Shown piece by piece: positions 35,799 to 43,146 of a DNA stretch of 64,000 nt. Source of the DNA: Bacteriovoracaceae bacterium UBA6153 (GTDB taxonomy: Bacteria > Bdellovibrionota > Bacteriovoracia > Bacteriovoracales > Bacteriovoracaceae); the NCBI GenBank assembly GCA_002428265.1, contig DIUR01000008.1:75058-139057 (forward strand). The letters run 5' to 3'. Within the stretch, counting starts at the first letter, position 1. Every line of letters begins with the position of its first letter. The notes beneath the pieces were generated by a model, which saw only the letters and a list, made by a program, of their open reading frames with translations, was not told the DNA's origin and searched no databases. Both the position numbers and the translations under genes were made by a program.

Positions 35799-36635
35799 AT
35801 GAAAAATAGTAAATACTTAAGCAATAGTCTGCTTTATTTAATTTTGGCCCTATCATTAATAAGTTCTTATCATATTTCAAAAAAAATTGAAAAACCTACT
35901 CTTTTTATAACTAAGCAGCAGAGTTCCTTTAACCTGGATAATAAATTTCTCAGTAGCTTTCATCTCGGACAAAAAAGGCTGATTTCATCACTGTACTGGG
36001 TAGCCACAATTCTAGAAAGTGATCACGATCACTACAAGGGAAAAGACTTAAACTCTTGGATGTTTTTAAGATTTAATACAATTTCAATTTTAGAACCTAA
36101 GTTTTATGAAACCTATGCTTTTGGTGGTCCCTATTTATCAATTGTCAAAGATGATATTAGCGGGGCGGGGATTATATATAGCAAAGGCTTAACTCAGTAT
36201 CCTGATGATTATAAATTATTAAGAGATGCTGGATTTCATTTCTATTTTGAGGCAGAAGATTATGTAAAAGCAAAAAAAATTTATGAAAAGCTTTCGAAAC
36301 ATCCAAATCTTCACCCTCTCATTCTTTCTTCTTTTGCTAGATTGGAATCTGCTAGTGGAAACAAAGAAGTCGCATATAATATTATTTTAACAAAGTACCA
36401 GGAATTGAAATCAAAACCAAATTTTTTGACAGATGCATTGGAAAAAAATCTTTATGCTCTTAGAGCAGAGATGGACTTAAACTGTCTTAATTCGCATGAA
36501 AAGGGCTGTAGAACCAAAGACTTTGAAGGTAATAGTTACTTATTCATTAATGGAAAATATAAAGCGCAGAAAGAGTGGGTACCTTATGGAATTATTAAAA
36601 AAAATATTCAGCCAGAGCAAGAAGAGCGTAAATAA
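35799..36635 (+). CDS. Membrane-anchored TPR-like protein, candidate PilG
   Basis: A 278-residue protein with an N-terminal membrane helix (LYLILALSLISSYHI) and a periplasm-facing helical domain. The text LGQKRLISSLYWVATILES, LEPKFYETYAFGGPYLSI and YVKAKKIYEKLSKHP reads as TPR-like repeats in a family common in deltaproteobacteria. By position between pilA and the PilH/PilI-like pair it corresponds to pilG of M. xanthus, but here it is inverted relative to all other pil genes. It has no SD and may be leaderless. Its 3' end converges with pilA and shares a 15-bp hairpin. PilG identity is an inference from synteny. Confidence 0.7.
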   Translation: MKNSKYLSNSLLYLILALSLISSYHISKKIEKPTLFITKQQSSFNLDNKFLSSFHLGQKRLISSLYWVATILESDHDHYKGKDLNSWMFLRFNTISILEPKFYETYAFGGPYLSIVKDDISGAGIIYSKGLTQYPDDYKLLRDAGFHFYFEAEDYVKAKKIYEKLSKHPNLHPLILSSFARLESASGNKEVAYNIILTKYQELKSKPNFLTDALEKNLYALRAEMDLNCLNSHEKGCRTKDFEGNSYLFINGKYKAQKEWVPYGIIKKNIQPEQEERK

Positions 36636-36651
36636 CTTTACGCTCTTCTTG
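36618..36651. terminator. 15-bp perfect hairpin between convergent pilG-like gene and pilA
   Basis: CAAGAAGAGCGTAAA (36618-36632) pairs with TTTACGCTCTTCTTG (36637-36651) around TAAC. The loop holds the TAA stop of the pilG-like gene. No long T tract flanks it, but its symmetry and length fit a bidirectional terminator or mRNA-end stabiliser for pilA. Confidence 0.65.
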
Positions 36652-36660
36652 AATTTATAA

Positions 36661-37200
36661 TTAGAATCCTTGAAGTGAATTAACTAAACTTTTTGCCTGA
36701 TTGATTGTCCACTTATCAAATCCTGAAGTTGTCGATGAAATCTGTCCAGCAGCCCCACCTGTAAAAAGAATCGTAGACATAGTAGCAGCTGAACCAGCCA
36801 CCGGTAAATCAGTTAACACTGCAGTTGTACCTTGCACTTTTAAGATTTTAGTTGGTTGTACACCTGAAGCACTAGAACATGTTGAAGTATACGGAGCAGA
36901 TGTAATGACTAAGTTTCCGGCAGCATAGTGATCAGAGAAGCCAATCCAGTAATAACCTTTTGGAGAAATTTCATAACCTAAATGCTCAATACATGTCGCA
37001 TAAGTATTATAATCAGCCTGAGCAGAAACTTCTGTTTGATAAAGAGCAGCTAGCTGAATCTTAGCTTCTGATTGCTTAGATTTCGCCTGGTACTTTTTAA
37101 AATTTGGAACAGCAATAGCAGACAAGATCCCGATAATCGCAACAACGACCATCAACTCAACCAGGGTAAACCCTGATGAGCTTCCAAGTAACTTCCTCAT
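36661..37200 (-). CDS. pilA: Type IV major pilin PilA
   Basis: Major pilus subunit. The start is ATG 37200 with AGGAG 7 bases upstream; a TTG eight codons earlier extends the frame but is unlikely. The 179-residue prepilin has a short leader ending in Gly10, then FTLVELMVVVAIIGILSAI with Phe at +1 and Glu at +5, as required for PilD processing and assembly. The globular part carries two cysteines (in YATCIEHLG and TSTCSSASG), which may form a disulfide, and a Ser/Thr/Gly-rich C-terminus. It lies 175 bases after pilC and has its own promoter-like sequences, typical for an abundantly made pilin. Confidence 0.95.
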   Translation of the reverse strand: MRKLLGSSSGFTLVELMVVVAIIGILSAIAVPNFKKYQAKSKQSEAKIQLAALYQTEVSAQADYNTYATCIEHLGYEISPKGYYWIGFSDHYAAGNLVITSAPYTSTCSSASGVQPTKILKVQGTTAVLTDLPVAGSAATMSTILFTGGAAGQISSTTSGFDKWTINQAKSLVNSLQGF

Positions 37201-37283
37201 AGAACTCTCCTTTTTATTTACCAAAATTAAGATTTGGTAGTTGAAGTTTCTCTCACAAGCATAAATACATTAAGAGCATTTTT

Positions 37284-37299
37284 GTTTGATCGATTAAAC
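37284..37299 (-). promoter_or_regulatory. Near-palindrome in the pilA leader
   Basis: GTTTGATCGATTAAAC is symmetric except for one mismatched pair (GTTTxATCGATxAAAC). It lies just downstream of the predicted pilA start site, a position suitable for a repressor or for mRNA control. The binding factor is unknown. Confidence 0.35.
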
Positions 37300-37310
37300 T
37301 ACATATAATT

Positions 37311-37340
37311 ATTTTAAACCCAAAGCTAAAAACTTGTTAA
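37311..37340 (-). promoter_or_regulatory. Possible sigma-70 promoter of pilA
   Basis: On the minus strand TTAACA (37335-37340) and TAAAAT (37311-37316) are 18 bases apart, about 110 bases upstream of the pilA start. I see no -24/-12 sigma-54 pattern (GG-N10-GC) here, although pilA is sigma-54 dependent in several bacteria. The gap 37201-37375 contains nothing else apparent. Confidence 0.4.
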
Positions 37341-37375
37341 TACATTCTAATTTGGCCTCAAGGGGTTGATTTTTC

Positions 37376-38596
37376 CTAGTCTCCGCCACCTGCAGACATA
37401 AATATAGGAAGATACATGGCAACTAAAATGGTCGCAATGATCCCACCCAGAACCACAATAATCAATGGTTCTATAAGCTTAGTCATGTTTGTGACCAGCT
37501 CATCGACTTCCCCTTCGAAAACTTCAGCAACCCTGGTTAACATCTGATCAATCTGACCAGTTTGCTCACCTACTCTGATCATTTGAGTAACCAATTCTGG
37601 AAAATATTCAATTTTTTGAAGCGGCTCAGTTAGTGTTTTACCTTCAATGACTTTCTTTTTAACTTCCAAAATATCTTTAGCAATAACAGAGTTATCTAGC
37701 GTTTCAATACAAATATCCAAGGCATCAATTAAGGAGACACCTGCACCAAGAAGAGTGGCGAGTGTATTAGAAAATGAACTTAAATTTCCTTTAATAATAA
37801 TCCCACCAAATAATGGTAAGCGCATACTGAAATTATCCCACACTATTTTTCCAGTTGGAGTTTTTATATAAGATGAAAGTAAAATGGCAAAAACAATCGC
37901 ACCCGGAACCATTATGGGTGTGTAAGCTCCCATGAAGTCAGATACGTCTATTACAAATTGAGTAATCCAAGGAATCTCTTGCCCGGTTTCTTTAAGCATG
38001 CCGGTAAACTGAGGAACAACGAAAACCATCATGGCCCACACTACGGCAGTACCAACAGCAACAACCACTGTAGGGTACATCATGGCCGATTTAATTTGCG
38101 CCTTTGTCTTTTCCTGTTTTTCCATATGAATCGAAAGCTTTTTCAAAATAGTATCTAGAATACCACCGGCCTCACCTGCTCTTACTAGATTGCAGTAGAG
38201 CTTATCGAAGCATTTTTGAGTCGTCATAGCTTCAGCAATAGTTTTACCTTCACCAACATCAGTAGCAACTTTTTTAATGGCCATTCTTAGTGAAGGATTT
38301 TTTTCTGATCGATATAAAATCTCCAGGCCTTGCAAAATAGGTACACCTGCACCAATCATAATAGAAAGCTGCTTGGTAAATCCACCTAACTCTTTTGTCG
38401 TTACGGACTTTGCAAACCCTTTCTCAACCATCCATAAGCCAAGATCGAACTCAAGAATAGTTGGTGGGGTAATTTTTTTTACTCTGATACTTTGAGAACG
38501 CAATGCCTTTCGAACATCTTTTTCAGATGCAGCATCGATTTGTCCCATGACTTTTTTATTGGCGCTATCAACGCCTTCGTATTTATATATTCCCAT
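37376..38596 (-). CDS. pilC: Type IV pilus inner-membrane platform protein PilC
   Basis: Polytopic GspF-family protein that couples the PilB/PilT motors to pilin extraction. The 406-residue product has two homologous GspF cytoplasmic domains (first: ELGGFTKQLSIMIGAGVPIL; second: SSFSNTLATLLGAGVSLIDA), three membrane helices and the typical C-terminal helix LIIVVLGGIIATILVAMYLP. The sequence GGILDTILKKLSIHMEKQEK is also a strong family mark. It begins 5 bases after pilT. Confidence 0.97.
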   Translation of the reverse strand: MGIYKYEGVDSANKKVMGQIDAASEKDVRKALRSQSIRVKKITPPTILEFDLGLWMVEKGFAKSVTTKELGGFTKQLSIMIGAGVPILQGLEILYRSEKNPSLRMAIKKVATDVGEGKTIAEAMTTQKCFDKLYCNLVRAGEAGGILDTILKKLSIHMEKQEKTKAQIKSAMMYPTVVVAVGTAVVWAMMVFVVPQFTGMLKETGQEIPWITQFVIDVSDFMGAYTPIMVPGAIVFAILLSSYIKTPTGKIVWDNFSMRLPLFGGIIIKGNLSSFSNTLATLLGAGVSLIDALDICIETLDNSVIAKDILEVKKKVIEGKTLTEPLQKIEYFPELVTQMIRVGEQTGQIDQMLTRVAEVFEGEVDELVTNMTKLIEPLIIVVLGGIIATILVAMYLPIFMSAGGGD

Positions 38597-38601
38597 TTGT
38601 T

Positions 38602-39744
38602 TTACTTAATTTTAATTCCTAATTGTGTCGCAAGTTCATCCGGAGCATTTGAATACCCCATTGCTACTTCGGCCGTAATTGAACCAGTATCTACATGCTT
38701 CTTCAAACTTTGATTCATCGTAACCATTCCCGTTTTATCCTGCCCAATCTGCATTTGTGAATAAACTTGGTGCAATTTATCTTCACGAATTAAGTTTCTG
38801 ATACCGATTGTTGGCACTAGGATTTCCATAGCTGCAACTCTTCCTTTCTCAAAAGATTTAGCAATCAGCTGCTGAGAGACAACCCCTTGAAGGACGAAAG
38901 ATAAAAGAGTTCTAACCTGAATCTGTTGGTGAGAAGGAAAAACGTTAATTACACGGTTAATGGTCTGAACACACGAGTTAGTGTGAAGTGTTCCAAAAAC
39001 CAAGTGACCTGTTTCCGCAATAGTTAATGCGGCTTCGATTGTTTCCATATCACGAAGCTCTCCGACCAGGACGATGTCCGGATCCTGGCGAAGTAAACTT
39101 TTTAGTGCATTACTGAAAGATAATGAATCTGTTCCAATCTCTCTTTGGTTAACGAGACATTGCTTGTGCGCGTGAACAAACTCAACGGGATCCTCAAGTG
39201 TGATAATGTGACCAGCTTCATGTTGATTTAAATAATCAATCAAAGCAGCAAGAGTCGTAGACTTACCAGATCCTGTTGGCCCCGTCACAAGGATCAATCC
39301 ATTAGAAACATCGCACATTTTTAAAAGTGTATTTGGTAAATTCAATGTTTTAAAATCAGGAATGATACTTGGAATAATACGAAAGACTGCCGCAACAGCA
39401 CCTTTGGAATTAAAAACGTTTGCACGAAAGCGAGCAAGTCCTTTAATACCAAATGAAAAATCTAGCTCTAGTCTTTTTTCAAATTCGTTTTTTTGGTCTT
39501 CAGTTAAAATTTGATAAATTAATCTTTTAGTGTCTTCACCTGACAATGGTGACGTTTTTACTTTAATAACTTCGCCGTGAACTCTAAGTCCTGGTGAGGT
39601 TCCTGAAGTAATATGCAAATCAGAAGCACTGCTATCAACCATCAATTTAAACAATTGCTGAATCTTGAGATTTTCATTACCTGCCTGCTGGCTAGTCGAG
39701 GTCGAGGTTTGAGTTATCTTAGAGTTCGTCTTTCCATCTTCCAT
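38602..39744 (-). CDS. pilT: Type IV pilus retraction ATPase PilT
   Basis: Hexameric motor that depolymerises the pilus for twitching. I start at ATG 39744 because TAGGAT lies about 6 bases upstream and it follows the pilB stop by 7 bases; the frame itself is open to 39789. The 380-residue product has the N-terminal ASDLHITSGTSPGLRVHGE, Walker A GPTGSGKSTT, the Asp box LVGELRDMETIEAALT, the His box GHLVFGTLHTN and the PilT-specific IRNLIRE motif (GIRNLIREDK) close to the end, which separates it from PilB. An N-terminal Ser/Thr/Gln-rich extension of about 25 residues is unusual. Confidence 0.97.
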   Translation of the reverse strand: MEDGKTNSKITQTSTSTSQQAGNENLKIQQLFKLMVDSSASDLHITSGTSPGLRVHGEVIKVKTSPLSGEDTKRLIYQILTEDQKNEFEKRLELDFSFGIKGLARFRANVFNSKGAVAAVFRIIPSIIPDFKTLNLPNTLLKMCDVSNGLILVTGPTGSGKSTTLAALIDYLNQHEAGHIITLEDPVEFVHAHKQCLVNQREIGTDSLSFSNALKSLLRQDPDIVLVGELRDMETIEAALTIAETGHLVFGTLHTNSCVQTINRVINVFPSHQQIQVRTLLSFVLQGVVSQQLIAKSFEKGRVAAMEILVPTIGIRNLIREDKLHQVYSQMQIGQDKTGMVTMNQSLKKHVDTGSITAEVAMGYSNAPDELATQLGIKIK

Positions 39745-39751
39745 AATTATC

Positions 39752-41428
39752 CTACATTTTATCAGCGGATGAGTTTGAAACGGCTTCATCTACTGTTGTT
39801 AAGCCTTGTGCAACCTTAGTCAGGGCGCACATTCTTAGTGTCTTCATCCCTTCTTTAATACCTTGTTTTTTAATTTCATCATTTGATCCACCTCTTAATA
39901 AAATTTCTTTTATTGCAGGTGTCATCTCTAGTACTTCATAAATGGCCACACGGCCTTTATACCCAGTTTCATTGCAAGTAGGACATCCCTTGCCTTTATA
40001 AGCAGTAATTTTTTCTGCTGAAGCAGGAGAGATTCCACAAGAGATTAAAACTTCTTTTGACACATCTGGATCTACTATCTTACAATCTTTACAAATTTTA
40101 CGACATAATCTTTGAGCAACAACCACGTTTAGTGCGGCTGCAACAAGGAATGGTTCAATTCCCATGTTTACCAGACGAGTAATTGTACTTGGGGCATCGT
40201 TAGTGTGAAGAGTTGATAAAACCAAGTGGCCTGTAAGAGCTGCTTCAATTGCAATCTCACCAACCTCATGATCTCGAATCTCCCCAACCATGATAATATC
40301 CGGATCTTGTCGTAAAAAAGATTTAAGACAGGCCGCAAACGTTAGACCAATATCTTTCTTAACGTTTACCTGGTTAATACCTTCAAGGTTAAATTCAACC
40401 GGGTCTTCTGCTGTGGAGATATTTGTGTCGACCTTATTTAATTCTGCTAGCGCAGAATAAAGGGTCGTCGTTTTTCCTGAACCAGTAGGTCCTGTAACAA
40501 GACACATTCCATAAGGTCTATAAATACCTTCTTTAAAGACTTCAATTTGCTTTGGTTCAAAACCAAGTTTTGTCATATCTAACTGAAGGTTTGAAGAATC
40601 TAATAATCGAAGAACAATTTTTTCGCCAAAGAGTGTTGGTAATGAAGAAACACGATAGTCGATAGGTTTTCCACCGATCTCAAGCTTAATACGTCCGTCC
40701 TGAGGCTTTCTTCTTTCAGAAATATCCATCTGTGCAAGAATCTTTACTCTCGAGATAATTGGAAGCATCAGAGACCTTGGAGGATGGGCTGCTTCAACTA
40801 AACTTCCATCCTGGCGATATCTAATCCTGAAATTATTTTCGTAAGGCTCGATATGGATATCAGAACACTTCATAACAAATGCTTCAGCGAGAATTTTATT
40901 AACGTATCTGATGACATCATCCCCGATGTCGTCTTCATTTATGTTCTCTTCTTTCTTCATTGATTCAGGTTTAATTTCCCTGATTGTTTCCAGTACGTCT
41001 TCGATATTGTCTGGAACTTTTGAAAAGATATCACTCCAAGAAGATAAACTTGTAAGGATAAATTCGATTGGATATTGAAATAATGCTTGAAGCTCTACTT
41101 GCAATTTTATCAACGAGGGATCGTAGATGGCGACACTAACTGCTTTTGCATTTTTCTGAATAGGAAGAATGCGATATTTTATGATGTCACTTTTTTTAAT
41201 GATTTTTAAAATTCTTTCTGGGATTTTTGCTTTCGATAAATCGATATAAGTTAAATTATAATTATCAGCAACTTGCTTTGCGAATCTTATGTCATCAAAA
41301 AATTTAAACTGAAGAAGTCCAAGTTCTGAAATAATGAGTGCATCTTTGTCGATAATAAGCGGGCGCAAGTCCTTAATAGGAACCATTCCCGTTTTTGTGA
41401 TGACATCAACAAATTCTTTTCTGAACAT
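39752..41428 (-). CDS. pilB: Type IV pilus extension ATPase PilB
   Basis: Motor that assembles the pilus. The 558-residue product has one N-terminal MshEN-like region (about 1-130, including FAKQVADNYNLTYIDLSK), an N2 domain with DIHIEPYENNFRIRYRQDG, Walker A GPTGSGKTTTLYSAL near 307, Asp box MVGEIRDHEVGEIAIEAALT, Walker B region and a tetra-cysteine zinc motif (CRKICKDC and CPTC) near the C-terminus. The zinc motif and N-terminal domain mark it as PilB/GspE rather than PilT. MshEN domains can bind c-di-GMP, so regulation by that messenger is possible; I cannot confirm the binding residues. Confidence 0.97.
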   Translation of the reverse strand: MFRKEFVDVITKTGMVPIKDLRPLIIDKDALIISELGLLQFKFFDDIRFAKQVADNYNLTYIDLSKAKIPERILKIIKKSDIIKYRILPIQKNAKAVSVAIYDPSLIKLQVELQALFQYPIEFILTSLSSWSDIFSKVPDNIEDVLETIREIKPESMKKEENINEDDIGDDVIRYVNKILAEAFVMKCSDIHIEPYENNFRIRYRQDGSLVEAAHPPRSLMLPIISRVKILAQMDISERRKPQDGRIKLEIGGKPIDYRVSSLPTLFGEKIVLRLLDSSNLQLDMTKLGFEPKQIEVFKEGIYRPYGMCLVTGPTGSGKTTTLYSALAELNKVDTNISTAEDPVEFNLEGINQVNVKKDIGLTFAACLKSFLRQDPDIIMVGEIRDHEVGEIAIEAALTGHLVLSTLHTNDAPSTITRLVNMGIEPFLVAAALNVVVAQRLCRKICKDCKIVDPDVSKEVLISCGISPASAEKITAYKGKGCPTCNETGYKGRVAIYEVLEMTPAIKEILLRGGSNDEIKKQGIKEGMKTLRMCALTKVAQGLTTVDEAVSNSSADKM

Positions 41429-41460
41429 AAAGTTATTACTTCTTCTTAGTTTCAGTTTAC

Positions 41461-41491
41461 GATATTTTAATATCTTATCGGGAGTATTATA
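41461..41491 (-). promoter_or_regulatory. Probable pilBTC promoter with adjacent inverted repeat
   Basis: A TATAAT hexamer is read on the minus strand at 41486-41491, about 60 bases before pilB, with no good -35. Just downstream of it GATATT and AATATC (41461-41474) form an inverted repeat that would overlap the beginning of the mRNA. Confidence 0.35.
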
Positions 41492-41516
41492 AGGAATCTT
41501 AAATCATATTAAGACA

Positions 41517-42218
41517 TTAGACGGCAGTGTGATTTGACCAAAAAGCTACAGCATAAAAGGCCTGGCGCTCAAGCATTTCTAACCCATCCATATACATTTC
41601 AACACAAGGACTAATTAAATCTTCCTGCTGTTTAAAATTGTAATTAAAATCCCAAAAAATCCCTCTTATTGGTAGTTTACCATGAAAAATGAAGTCTCTT
41701 GCACATGCATTTATAATAAGTGGTTTAGTCGGATGATTTGAAAAATAGAGATCGAAATTAAGCTGATCAAAATTGTTCGTTAATTTTCTTGAGAATACTT
41801 TGTATTCTATACTTAAATTCTTGAGCGCTAATTGAGCAACAGTTGACATAACTCCATCGCCTAAGATGACGACCTCTAAAGTAGCGTGTGAGCTCTTAAT
41901 CTCTTTTAAAATATCAACGACGGCCAGGTAGTCGGTATTTTCACCGATGATATCTGCACCTTGTTTTTTTAAACAATTAACGGCCCCAATAGCACTGGCA
42001 TTTTTGGTTAACTTTATCTGATCTAAGAAATGCTTTTTGTAGGGAGAGGTAATATTGATCCCATCATAGTTCAGAAAAAGATCTTTAGCGGAGGGAATCT
42101 TATTAGCGTCATCATAATCGAGAAGAGAGTAATCAATATTTGGAGAAATTAACTTTCGATACATCTCGGGAGAGCGCGAATGTGAAATATCTTTACCAAT
42201 AAGAGCAAGTTTATTCAT
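41517..42218 (-). CDS. aroE: Shikimate dehydrogenase-family protein
   Basis: NADP(H)-dependent reduction of 3-dehydroshikimate. I start at ATG 42218 (MNKLALIGKDISHSRSP), matching the normal beginning of the family; it overlaps the ribF stop by 8 bases. The 233-residue product is some 35 residues shorter than typical AroE. Substrate motifs are present: SHSRSP, NITSPYKKHF with the catalytic lysine, and GENTDYLAVV with the catalytic aspartate. The nucleotide-binding region reads VVILGDGVMSTVAQLALKNL rather than the usual GAGGAA-type loop, so cofactor binding may be altered. The end has the QAFYAVAFW segment expected for AroE. It could be the housekeeping enzyme, given that aroQ is also in the window. 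Confidence 0.85.
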   Translation of the reverse strand: MNKLALIGKDISHSRSPEMYRKLISPNIDYSLLDYDDANKIPSAKDLFLNYDGINITSPYKKHFLDQIKLTKNASAIGAVNCLKKQGADIIGENTDYLAVVDILKEIKSSHATLEVVILGDGVMSTVAQLALKNLSIEYKVFSRKLTNNFDQLNFDLYFSNHPTKPLIINACARDFIFHGKLPIRGIFWDFNYNFKQQEDLISPCVEMYMDGLEMLERQAFYAVAFWSNHTAV

Positions 42219-43146
42219 TCTTAAAATAATTCCTGGCCTCTTGAGAATCGGCTTCAATTTGTGCGACTAAGTCATTTACGCTTGGAAATTTTTTTTCATC
42301 TCTGAGTTTTTTAATAAATATGACTCGGATTTCTTCGCCATAAATATCTTGAGTAAAATCTAGCAAATGACTTTCAACATGGACTTCATAACCCGTATTA
42401 AAAGTTGGATTAACTCCAATATTAGAGACTGAGTTATAAGTCATATCTTTAATTTTGACCTGAGTTACATAGACACCTTTGGCCGGAATAATTAATTCTT
42501 TATCATATCCTAAATTAGCAGTTGGGAAGCCAATCTTTTTCCCTCGTCCTTCGCCTTTAATAACTCTTCCTGATAAGAAATAATTTCTTCCAAGAAGCTC
42601 ATTGGCCTTTGGAATATCGCCAGTAGATATAGCATTTCTCACTTCAGTAGAAGACACTGCTGCACTTTTAACTTTAAATTCTTGTTGTAAAACCAAAGAT
42701 GTTTTTCTCGAATCACATACAGATTTGGCAACATGGAAATCCCCTGACTTATTTGCTCCAAAAGCAAAATCATGTCCAAGGTAAATTTTTGAAATTCCAT
42801 CGAATGAAAAAATAAAGTTTTCAAGAAATTTTTCAGGACTCAATGTACTGAAGTCTCTCGTAAAATCTATCTCGAGTAAATAATCAGCCCCACATTCTGC
42901 TAGCAACTCTCTACGTTCTTCATATGTATTAATTAAAAAACCTGAATGGGCCTTTAAAATTTTCAAAGGATGTGGGACAAAAGTAACAATGACAAATTTA
43001 GCGTGATCTTGAATGCAATCTTTTTTAATGTGACCTAAAAATTCTCTATGTCCAGAGTGAACCCCGTCAAAATTTCCGATTGTCACATGAATCTTATTTT
43101 CATTATAGATACTTTTGAGTTCACTTAATTCTTTTACAATAATCAT
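42211..43146 (-). CDS. ribF: Bifunctional riboflavin kinase/FAD synthetase
   Basis: Converts riboflavin to FMN and then FAD. The 311-residue product has the N-terminal nucleotidyltransferase domain with TIGNFDGVHSGHREFL (the HxGH-like motif) and KIYLGHDFAFGANKSGD, and the C-terminal flavokinase domain with GRVIKGEGRGKKIGFPTANL and the late EEIRVIFIKKLRDEKKFPS segment. It overlaps batD by four bases and aroE by eight, so it is embedded in the Bat operon. Co-expression with a stress-related envelope operon is notable but may only reflect operon economy. Confidence 0.96.
   Translation of the reverse strand: MIIVKELSELKSIYNENKIHVTIGNFDGVHSGHREFLGHIKKDCIQDHAKFVIVTFVPHPLKILKAHSGFLINTYEERRELLAECGADYLLEIDFTRDFSTLSPEKFLENFIFSFDGISKIYLGHDFAFGANKSGDFHVAKSVCDSRKTSLVLQQEFKVKSAAVSSTEVRNAISTGDIPKANELLGRNYFLSGRVIKGEGRGKKIGFPTANLGYDKELIIPAKGVYVTQVKIKDMTYNSVSNIGVNPTFNTGYEVHVESHLLDFTQDIYGEEIRVIFIKKLRDEKKFPSVNDLVAQIEADSQEARNYFKNE

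Noticed and set aside
37201..37224. Longer PilA with TTG start
   Set aside because: The ATG at 37200 has AGGAG at ideal spacing and gives a normal 10-residue leader.
37200..37375. Sigma-54 (-24/-12) promoter upstream of pilA
   Set aside because: No GG-N10-GC pattern in the interval on the minus strand.
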